Shown: in pieces, positions 1 through 5,049 of the stretch
Layout of the letters: the number at the start of each line of letters is the position of its first letter
Position numbering within the stretch: the stretch's first letter is position 1
NCBI GenBank assembly: GCA_028696635.1
Contig: JAQVGR010000067.1
Coordinates: 1 to 7,552, forward strand
Direction of reading: 5' to 3'
DNA: 7,552 bases
DNA from: Candidatus Krumholzibacteriia bacterium
GTDB lineage: Bacteria > Krumholzibacteriota > Krumholzibacteriia > Krumholzibacteriales > Krumholzibacteriaceae
Made by a program: the position numbers and the translations under genes
Notes under the pieces: model-generated
Seen by the model: the letters and a program-made list of their open reading frames with translations, nothing else
The model's database searches: none
What the model was told of the DNA's origin: nothing

Positions 1-1
1 C

Positions 2-343
2 GGAACACCGGGGGGATCGACGATCATCACGACGGTGGCGCAGATCGTCTGCAACGTGATCGACCACGGAATGAGCGCCGGCGAGGCGGTCGCAAGCCCC
101 CGGTTCCACCACCAGTGGCTTCCCGACACGATTTTCTGCGAGCCGGGCGCGCTCGATCCGGCCGTCGAGGCCGGATTGAAGGCGCGCGGCCACGCGATGA
201 AGCTCCGCCGACCGATCGGGGACGCGCAGGTCATCGAGATCAGGGATGGAATGGTCTGCGGCGCGCCGGATCCGCGGGCTGGAGGCTCGGCGGGCGTGAC
301 GAGAGGCATCGAAACGAAACGGCCAGACCGGAAGGAGAGATGA
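2..343 (+). CDS. ggt: Gamma-glutamyltransferase, C-terminal part (partial, 5' end outside window)
   Basis: This is the C-terminal 113 residues of the small (catalytic) subunit of a gamma-glutamyltranspeptidase, the periplasmic or secreted Ntn-hydrolase that cleaves and transfers the gamma-glutamyl group of glutathione and related compounds. The frame is open from the first bases. It starts in the GTPGGST block, equivalent to the GSPGGS stretch whose paired glycines line the active site in E. coli GGT. It continues with the family hallmarks NVIDHGM, a PRFHHQWLPD block, and CGAPDPR near the end. The catalytic threonine lies upstream of the window. After the usual DPR..G end there are about 15 extra, mostly basic residues. 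The bases coding the last of these also form the ribosome binding site (GAAGGAGA, 331-338) of the next gene, which starts one base after this stop. Family assignment is secure; the substrate is not shown by this fragment. Confidence 0.93.
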   Translation, partial: GTPGGSTIITTVAQIVCNVIDHGMSAGEAVASPRFHHQWLPDTIFCEPGALDPAVEAGLKARGHAMKLRRPIGDAQVIEIRDGMVCGAPDPRAGGSAGVTRGIETKRPDRKER

Positions 344-344
344 G

Positions 345-1127
345 ATGAATCCGAAAAGATCGATCGTGCCGGCGGCTCTCGCCGCCGCGGTGCTGGTTGC
401 ACAGGCCTGCGCGCCGGCGCGCGGCTCGGCCGTCGGCGTCGATCCGTACGAGCTGCAGGCAGCCTGCGGGAGATTGCCCTTCGCGCGCGTGGTGCCGCTC
501 GACAACGGGGACTCGTGGGGTCTGATCTATGCCGACGTGTACGGAAAGGTCTATCTCAAACGGGCGACCGACAGGGGCTGGGTGCGGGAATGGGAGGTCA
601 CCAACCTCGGCGCGAAGGTGAAGAAGTTTTTCATACTCGACGTCGAACAGGACGGGGTCCTCGATCTGGTCATCGCCACCGTCGCAGGCAGGATACTGAT
701 CTATCGGCTCGATGACTACTCCAACACCTGGGAGAATATCGAGGACGATTTCACGAGCATAGAGGCGATCGACGTCGCCAATATCGACAGCGATCCGCAG
801 GTCGAATTCATCTTCATCGCCGACGGGACGATGTACATTGTCGACTCGATCGACAAGCGGAGACAGTGGATCAGCCAGCGCAAGTTCACTGCGACGGAGC
901 TGATCGTGGCGAACGTCGACAAGGACGAACAGCAGGAGATCATCCTCAACACGGGTATCGTCATAGACGCGAAGTTCTACCAGATCGACCTCGAATGGGA
1001 CAAGCCGTTCGGCGAACGGCTCAGCGTCTTCGATCTCAACAGCGACGGGATCCCGGAGATCATCGGGGAGTTTTCGGACTACTCGCTCCGCATATTCGAT
1101 GTCTACGCACAGCGTGAAGTCTGGTAA
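345..1127 (+). CDS. Secreted FG-GAP/VCBS-like beta-propeller repeat protein
   Basis: This is a 260-residue predicted exported protein. The N-terminus has a basic start and a hydrophobic Ala/Val-rich stretch (about 9-21), with likely cleavage near residues 27-30. A cysteine at 22 sits in VAQAC, a poor lipobox. The body holds four acidic loops of the D-x-D/N-x-D type followed by a hydrophobic strand, near residues 99 (DVEQDG), 146 (NIDSDP), 190 (NVDKDE) and 230 (DLNSDG), spaced 40-47 residues apart. Each is followed by a strand such as GRILIYRL, GTMYIVD or SLRIFDV. This periodicity is what calcium-binding FG-GAP/VCBS beta-propeller blades show, so a surface or secreted propeller fold is inferred. 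The two middle loops lack the usual glycine. ATG at 345 has the good ribosome binding site GAAGGAGA and lies one base after the ggt stop, so the two genes are probably co-transcribed and coupled. The ligand or partner cannot be read from the sequence. Confidence 0.8.
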   Translation: MNPKRSIVPAALAAAVLVAQACAPARGSAVGVDPYELQAACGRLPFARVVPLDNGDSWGLIYADVYGKVYLKRATDRGWVREWEVTNLGAKVKKFFILDVEQDGVLDLVIATVAGRILIYRLDDYSNTWENIEDDFTSIEAIDVANIDSDPQVEFIFIADGTMYIVDSIDKRRQWISQRKFTATELIVANVDKDEQQEIILNTGIVIDAKFYQIDLEWDKPFGERLSVFDLNSDGIPEIIGEFSDYSLRIFDVYAQREVW

Positions 1128-1180
1128 TAGATTATATATCAATATGTTGCGCCTTTCGAATCGATGCCCGTAAAAAAATT

Positions 1181-1210
1181 TTTCCAATTTAGATGGGCCT
1201 GTGCTATACT
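1181..1210 (+). promoter_or_regulatory. Extended -10 promoter for the paralogous secreted-protein operon
   Basis: TATACT at 1205-1210 is preceded by TGC (1202-1204), giving a TGn extended -10 element. A partial -35, TTTCCA (1181-1186, 4 of 6 bases), lies 18 bases upstream, next to an A/T run (TAAAAAAATTTTT, 1171-1183) that could act as an UP element. The AT-rich patch stands out in this GC-rich window and lies in the 144-base gap between genes. Transcription would start near 1217, leaving a leader of about 55 bases before the TTG start at 1272. This is read by eye and assumes a standard housekeeping sigma factor. Confidence 0.6.
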
Positions 1211-1271
1211 GCGCCACGCAACAGGCATGGATACCATGGTTTGCAGCGGTTCTTACAGAAGGAGGGAGGCC

Positions 1272-1979
1272 TTGTTCAAACAGCTTACGGCTGCGGCAGC
1301 GGTGGTCTGTCTGCTGCTCGCCGCGTTCTCAGCGCCCGCCGGCGCCGCGATGATGACTGAGACCTTCGCATTGAGCGGCACCGGCTCTTTCATGGATAGC
1401 CCGCCGTTCTTCAGCGGCACGATCGTCTCGGGAACCCTCGCCCCCGGAACGTTCTGGTTCCGAATCGACGACACCGGGTGGCCCACGGACGATCCGATGA
1501 CGCCGGAAAACGAGAGGTGGGATTTCATCTTCGCCGCGTATTTCCAGTACGATCCCACGCCGGGAGCCGAAGGGTGGGACGGACGCTTCCCCTCGACGAC
1601 GCTCGGCGAGCTCGCCCCCGAATGGCGGTTCGACGCGGGCTCGGGGGATATCTGCGGAGGCCTGACCACGAGCTTCACGATCACGATCCCCGATATCAAC
1701 GCCAACGGGATCCTCGAGGACAACGAATACATCAACAAGGTGTTCTCCATCGGCCTGTACTGCTATATCAACTTCGGGACCGGCGAATTCCAGAGCTTCT
1801 GCGGACAGGGTAACTGTTCGGGGACGCTCGACCTCGTCGACGAGCAGACGGGGCTCGAGGAGTTCAACGTGCCTTCATCCGCCTCGCCTTCCGGAAGGCT
1901 GTATCTCAGAGACACCAACTGCCACACCGGGAATGAGGAATCGAGCTGGGGAGAGATCAAGAGGATCCACATCCGATAG
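1272..1979 (+). CDS. Secreted protein of unrecognised family, paralogue 1 (EF-hand loop, SWGxIK C-terminus)
   Basis: No known family was recognised. The product is 235 residues with a Sec signal peptide: FKQ basic start, hydrophobic core about 6-20, likely cleavage around AGA-A at 23-26. It is clearly homologous to the next gene. Shared blocks are IDDTGWP (65-71), RWDFIF (82-87), FGTGEF (168-173) followed by CGQG, and NC..G.EE.SWGEIK (216-230) at the very end. DINANGILEDNE (141-152) fits the 12-residue EF-hand calcium loop. Mature cysteines are at 128, 164, 177, 182 and 217; those at 177 and 217 align with the paralogue. The start is taken as TTG 1272 because an ideal AAGGAGG (1259-1265) sits six bases upstream and the paralogue also has a TTG at the matching place. 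In-frame ATGs at 1227 and 1236 lack a ribosome binding site. An extracellular or surface calcium-binding role is inference only. Confidence 0.8.
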   Translation: MFKQLTAAAAVVCLLLAAFSAPAGAAMMTETFALSGTGSFMDSPPFFSGTIVSGTLAPGTFWFRIDDTGWPTDDPMTPENERWDFIFAAYFQYDPTPGAEGWDGRFPSTTLGELAPEWRFDAGSGDICGGLTTSFTITIPDINANGILEDNEYINKVFSIGLYCYINFGTGEFQSFCGQGNCSGTLDLVDEQTGLEEFNVPSSASPSGRLYLRDTNCHTGNEESSWGEIKRIHIR

Positions 1980-2006
1980 GACGCCGGTGCAGAAAGGACG
2001 TGATCT

Positions 2007-2684
2007 TTGATGAAACAGCATGCGAAGACGATACTCATCCTGGGATCGCTGGTGACGCTTTGCGCCGGCAGCGCGCTGGCGCAGTTCCCCGACACACTGT
2101 TTCTCGAGTTCGATTTCGAGGGTTTCGGGAACCTCGTCGCGATGTCGCCCCCGAGGTATTCCGGCGATATCGTGAGCGGTGATTCCAGGTTGCTCGGCGG
2201 CTCCTGGTGGATCGAGATCGACGATACGGGGTGGCCCCCGGTGAGCGACCCGGCCGCCCGCTGGGATTACATATTCAGCACGTTCTTCGAATACAACTCG
2301 ACGTACCACTTCTGGACCGCCGTTTTCGACCAGAACAGCCTTCCCGCCAAACCGGTGTGGGAGATCGACCACCCGGTGAACGGCATGATGACCGGCACGC
2401 TCGTCGTCTCGTCAACCTTTTCCGATGATGACATGGACGGCGTGTTCGACGTCGAGGAGCGGATGTTCGGCACCTTCGAGGGCAACCTCATGGTGATGAA
2501 ATACGGGACGGGGAATTTCGCCAAGTACTGTGGCGACGGCGCTTACAACGGCGCGCTCTTCAACGACGATCCGGCGAACTGGTTCGATGACTACGTGATG
2601 GGGCACTGCATACTCGATCTCGTCAACTGCGCGATCGGGACCGAAGAGATCAGCTGGGGAGGAATCAAGCAGCTCCACCGATAG
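2007..2684 (+). CDS. Secreted protein of unrecognised family, paralogue 2 (EF-hand loop, SWGxIK C-terminus)
   Basis: This is the second copy of the unrecognised family, 225 residues. It has a textbook signal peptide (KQHAK basic start, hydrophobic core, SALA-Q cleavage after residue 25). Blocks shared with the preceding gene are IDDTGWP (71-77), RWDYIF (85-90), YGTGNF (166-171) followed by CGDG, and NC..GTEEISWGGIK (207-221) at the C-terminus. DDDMDGVFDVEE (140-151) is a canonical EF-hand loop at the position where the paralogue has one. Cysteines 175 and 208 align with 177 and 217 of the paralogue. The start may be TTG 2007 (AAAGGA at 1993-1998, 8 bases away) or the adjacent ATG 2010. TTG is preferred because both paralogues then begin TTG-NNN-AAA-CAG. 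Only 27 bases separate it from the upstream gene, with no terminator between, so they form one operon, closed by the terminator at 2711-2744. Confidence 0.83.
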   Translation: MMKQHAKTILILGSLVTLCAGSALAQFPDTLFLEFDFEGFGNLVAMSPPRYSGDIVSGDSRLLGGSWWIEIDDTGWPPVSDPAARWDYIFSTFFEYNSTYHFWTAVFDQNSLPAKPVWEIDHPVNGMMTGTLVVSSTFSDDDMDGVFDVEERMFGTFEGNLMVMKYGTGNFAKYCGDGAYNGALFNDDPANWFDDYVMGHCILDLVNCAIGTEEISWGGIKQLHR

Positions 2685-2685
2685 A

Positions 2686-3360
2686 TCAGCGAGGCTGGAA
2701 TCCGATTGACAGGCGCACCCACATGGCGGAGGGTGCGCCTTTTTCTTCTCCCGGGATGAAACGTATACGGCGCGCGGCCTCGACGGCGGTTCTGTTGAGC
2801 GTTTCATGCGGAAGACCCCGCGATACGCGTATCTCCTTCACGATGCCGTTCACATCGACGTAGAGCATCAGTTCCACCGTTCCCCTTATGTCATCCGGAG
2901 CGCCGTCGGGATAGGCGGGCCACGGTATAAAGAGCGGTTTCGGCTCGACGACGCTCCTGCGGGGCCCCGGACGGCCGTCCGAGCCGCCACCACCCGCTCT
3001 GCGGATCGGTTCGATGTATCCGGCCGGTTCGCCGATGTCGTCGAGGATCGAGCGTTCAACCAGCTCTCCATTGTCGGACACGACCGGTTCGGCGACCGGC
3101 GCAGGATCGGCTTGATCGAGGTAGGGCACGAGGGAGAACGGGCGGTCCATCAGGATGAAATCGGAGCCTCCTTCGTCCCCCTTGATCCCGGTGCGGAATA
3201 TCTCGAGGTACTCGGTCCTGAAGAAGAGAAAGAACACGAGGTGTGCGCCAAGCACCGCGGCGATGATAAGCAGCCATTCCCGGCGGCTCCGGCTTCGCCT
3301 TCTGCCGCGCGAGTGGGCGGCCTTTCCTTGGAGCTGGACCTGTGTCGTATCGGGTGTCAT
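2686..3360 (-). CDS. TonB-family energy transducer protein
   Basis: This is a 224-residue inner-membrane-anchored periplasmic protein of the TonB type, which passes proton-motive force from an ExbB/ExbD-like motor to outer-membrane receptors or similar partners. The layout is an Arg-rich cytoplasmic N-terminus (18-27) and one TM helix (about 29-47) containing a histidine at 40, as in the TM helix of E. coli TonB. Then comes a short linker with a Gly-rich hinge (123-128), PWPAYP near 147-151, and a TonB C-terminal domain at about 158-223. That domain shows G-TVELMLYVDVNG, an AAR.IRFIPG block and a final IGF. The linker lacks the long Pro/Glu/Lys repeat of classical TonB, so it may be a TonB-like paralogue. 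The ATG at 3360 has GGTGGA just upstream, and a strong promoter lies behind it. The same frame stays open to 4323, but that extension only shadows pgsA and is not coding. No exbB, exbD or receptor gene lies in the window. Confidence 0.88.
   Translation of the reverse strand: MTPDTTQVQLQGKAAHSRGRRRSRSRREWLLIIAAVLGAHLVFFLFFRTEYLEIFRTGIKGDEGGSDFILMDRPFSLVPYLDQADPAPVAEPVVSDNGELVERSILDDIGEPAGYIEPIRRAGGGGSDGRPGPRRSVVEPKPLFIPWPAYPDGAPDDIRGTVELMLYVDVNGIVKEIRVSRGLPHETLNRTAVEAARRIRFIPGEEKGAPSAMWVRLSIGFQPR
2711..2744 (+). terminator. Intrinsic terminator of the secreted-protein operon, embedded in the convergent tonB-like gene
   Basis: A perfect 10-base-pair stem, AGGCGCACCC (2711-2720) and GGGTGCGCCT (2731-2740), encloses a 10-base loop and runs into TTTTCTT on the + strand. 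It begins 26 bases after the stop of the second paralogue. The whole hairpin lies in codons about 207-217 of the minus-strand tonB-like gene. On the minus strand the stem is followed by GTCAATCGG rather than a T run, so it should terminate only + strand transcripts. Confidence 0.88.
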
Positions 3361-3415
3361 CAGTCCACCATCCGTACCGCTGATCCGCGGGCTCCGTTTC
3401 CCTGCGCCGCACTTT

Positions 3416-3444
3416 AGTATAGTATCAGCCGGCAGTATGTGCAA
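3416..3444 (-). promoter_or_regulatory. Promoter of the tonB-like gene
   Basis: On the minus strand TTGCAC (plus-strand 3439-3444) and TATACT (3416-3421) are separated by exactly 17 bases, giving a near-consensus housekeeping promoter. Transcription would start near 3409, about 49 bases before the ATG at 3360. It occupies the 102-base gap between the divergent tonB-like and pgsA-like genes. No equally good promoter was found facing pgsA. Confidence 0.7.
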
Positions 3445-3462
3445 CAATAGCGCTCGAGTGCA

Positions 3463-4095
3463 ATGCGCATGATCAGCAGGCAAGACGTGACTGTCCCGAA
3501 CGCGCTGACCGTTCTCAGGATCATCATTGCGTTGAGCGCCGGCGCACTGCTGATGCGTTCGCGCCAGAACGGAATGCTCGCGGCGGTGCTCGTGGTCGCA
3601 GCCTCCCTTCTTGATTTCTTCGACGGGTGGTACGCCCGTCGATACCGCCAGACGACCAGGCTCGGCGTTCACCTCGATCCGTTCGCAGACAAGGTGCTGA
3701 TCTCGGTGATCTTCATATCCCTGGCCCGGGAGATCGCCTCTCCGTGGTTTTCCCTCTTCGTCGGAATCATTGTGCTCAGAGAGGCCTCGATAACCATCTA
3801 TCGGATGATTCTGCACCGCAGGTCCGGCTCGCTGCTGGCGGCGAGCATGTTGGGGAAGGCGAAGACGGTCATCCAATGCGTTGTGGGGTGCGGCCTCATG
3901 TTTTATATTTATGTATATCCGGGACGGATCCCCGGGAACACGGCGGCGGTTTTCGCCCTTATGGCTTTCGCCGTGTTCGTCACGATCGACTCGGGGCTGC
4001 GCTATCTGCTGCCGCGCTGCCAGGACGGGAAGAAACGGTCGGTGACGGAACGTCTGTTGCTGTATCTTTTCGGGTTCGGAGCCCGGGAGGCTTGA
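3463..4095 (+). CDS. pgsA: CDP-alcohol phosphatidyltransferase, probably phosphatidylglycerophosphate synthase
   Basis: This is an integral membrane enzyme of the CDP-alcohol phosphatidyltransferase family. The full catalytic signature D-x2-D-G-x2-A-R-x8-G-x3-D-x3-D is present (D51, D54, G55, A58, R59, G68, D72, D76); these aspartates bind metal and CDP-diacylglycerol. The N-terminal VPNALTVLRI and the LGKAKTVIQ motif (130-138) are typical of PgsA, which joins CDP-diacylglycerol and glycerol-3-phosphate in phosphatidylglycerol and cardiolipin synthesis. Several hydrophobic TM stretches are visible (about 16-31, 37-50, 78-108, 137-152, 158-175). The C-terminal RSVTERLLLYLFGFGAREA tail is longer than needed. 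The start is uncertain: ATG 3463 and ATG 3469 have little ribosome binding site, whereas GTG 3487 has AGCAGG six bases upstream and would give the usual short MTVPN N-terminus. It leads a three-gene operon, with the next start one base after its stop. Confidence 0.88.
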   Translation: MRMISRQDVTVPNALTVLRIIIALSAGALLMRSRQNGMLAAVLVVAASLLDFFDGWYARRYRQTTRLGVHLDPFADKVLISVIFISLAREIASPWFSLFVGIIVLREASITIYRMILHRRSGSLLAASMLGKAKTVIQCVVGCGLMFYIYVYPGRIPGNTAAVFALMAFAVFVTIDSGLRYLLPRCQDGKKRSVTERLLLYLFGFGAREA

Positions 4096-4096
4096 T

Positions 4097-4621
4097 GTGG
4101 ATCTGTACGATGCGATTCGGAACAGAGTGAGCACACGGGCGTACGAAACGCGCCGCGTCGAGGATGACAAGCTCGAGCGGGTCCTCGAAGCGGCACGGCT
4201 CGCGCCGTCGGGCAAGAACGGACAGCCGTGGATCTTCATCGTTATCAAGGATCCTTCGACCCGAGAGCGTCTCGTGCCTGCGTGCAAAGGGCAGTCATTC
4301 GTCGGGCAGGCTCCCGTCGTCATTGCGGTCTGCGGACGAGAGGAGCTCGCCTATCAGAAGATGGGGGGATACTGGAACAGCCTCCCCGTCGATATCGGGA
4401 TAGCGGTCGAGCATCTCATGCTCGCCGCCGAGGCCGAGGGACTCGGCACCTGCTGGATCGGGGCGTTTTTCGAGGAGCAGGTACGGGAGATCCTCGGGGT
4501 GCCGGAGGAAGTGAAGATAGTCGCCTTGACGCCGCTCGGATACCCTTCGACAGAAAAGATCATACGTCCGAGAAAGGCGCTCGGCGAGATCGTGATGCAT
4601 GAACGCTGGGAGGAGCGATGA
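4097..4621 (+). CDS. Nitroreductase family protein (FMN-dependent oxidoreductase)
   Basis: This is a 174-residue short member of the nitroreductase superfamily, homodimeric FMN enzymes that use NAD(P)H to reduce nitro compounds, quinones or other substrates. N-terminal signatures are RVSTRAY (10-16, FMN phosphate contact) and APSGKNGQPW (36-45). The second half has the family blocks LPVDIGIAVEHLMLAAEAEGLGTCWIG (about 96-122), LGVPEEVKIVALTPLGYP (133-150) and a basic RPRK near the end. The substrate cannot be predicted. The start is GTG 4097, one base after the pgsA stop, with GGGAGG (4085-4090) six bases upstream, so translation is probably coupled to pgsA. Its own stop overlaps the start of the following gene (TGATG). 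Confidence 0.9.
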   Translation: MDLYDAIRNRVSTRAYETRRVEDDKLERVLEAARLAPSGKNGQPWIFIVIKDPSTRERLVPACKGQSFVGQAPVVIAVCGREELAYQKMGGYWNSLPVDIGIAVEHLMLAAEAEGLGTCWIGAFFEEQVREILGVPEEVKIVALTPLGYPSTEKIIRPRKALGEIVMHERWEER

Positions 4622-5049
4622 TGCGCAGGGCGGCAAAAACGGTCATGGTGCTGCTTACCATCGGTACGTTCGTATCAGCCCGGCAGACGGCGGCGGGAAC
4701 GGCGGGGAAGGAACGGACCCGAGAGGATGATCCCCCCGTGATCGAATCGGTGTTTACAGGCGGCGGTGCCCTCGATCTTCATGGGATGGTCTCTTCGTCT
4801 CTGCTCGTTCCGGAATCAGGCGTGAGTGCCTCGCTCGCCGACACGGTCGAGACCTACGACATCCAGCTCGAAGAGGAGAAGGGGAGCGCTCTGAACGCGA
4901 AGACGATTGCAGCACTTGTCGTGGTAGGGATATTCATCGGTGTGGCCCTCTATGTTTTGATAGGAGATGAAGAGGAGGCGCCGATCGAGGACGACGGCGG
5001 CAAGCCTCTGCCCGACTATTCGCGAGGCGTTACCATCCCGATTCCGTGA
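4621..5049 (+). CDS. Small exported single-TM protein of unknown function with acidic C-terminal tail
   Basis: Not recognised. The 142-residue product has a signal-peptide-like N-terminus (MRRAAK then a hydrophobic core to about 19, possible cleavage at VSA-R). A low-complexity, probably unstructured region rich in Ser, Thr, Glu and Asp runs from 22 to about 90. One clear TM helix follows (about 95-115, TIAALVVVGIFIGVALYVLI), then an acidic segment (DEEEAPIEDD, 116-125). If the signal is cleaved, the middle would be periplasmic and the acidic tail cytoplasmic. ATG 4621 is preferred over ATG 4618 because GGAGG (4609-4613) is then seven bases away; the start overlaps the nitroreductase stop by one base. 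It is the last gene of the pgsA operon, and its 3' end overlaps the convergent lipoprotein gene by 20 bases. Confidence 0.72.
   Translation: MRRAAKTVMVLLTIGTFVSARQTAAGTAGKERTREDDPPVIESVFTGGGALDLHGMVSSSLLVPESGVSASLADTVETYDIQLEEEKGSALNAKTIAALVVVGIFIGVALYVLIGDEEEAPIEDDGGKPLPDYSRGVTIPIP

Noticed and set aside
402..413. Possible lipobox (VAQAC) in the propeller protein
   Set aside because: The -3 residue is Ala and -2 is Gln, which fit the lipobox poorly. An ordinary signal peptidase I site a few residues later is more likely.
1166..1198. Imperfect inverted repeat GCCC-TAAA ... TTTA-GGGC around the A/T run upstream of the promoter
   Set aside because: The arms are short and interrupted, and the match could come from the A/T tract alone. 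It is possible as an operator or a terminator of the propeller gene, but not supportable.
240..1217. Long minus-strand open frame of 325 residues opposite the propeller gene
   Set aside because: It lies antisense to a gene with a clear signal peptide, repeats and ribosome binding site. Its composition (Asp, Arg, Val rich, no motifs) is the usual mirror of a GC-rich coding frame.
1226..1238. Small hairpin CATGG-ATA-CCATG in the leader of paralogue 1
   Set aside because: A 5-bp stem alone is too weak to call a regulatory element. It does not cover the ribosome binding site at 1259-1265.
3361..4323. N-terminal extension of the tonB-like frame (would give 545 residues)
   Set aside because: The extension runs antisense through pgsA and the nitroreductase. 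The ATG at 3360 has a ribosome binding site and a near-consensus promoter just upstream, and a TM helix near its start as expected for TonB.
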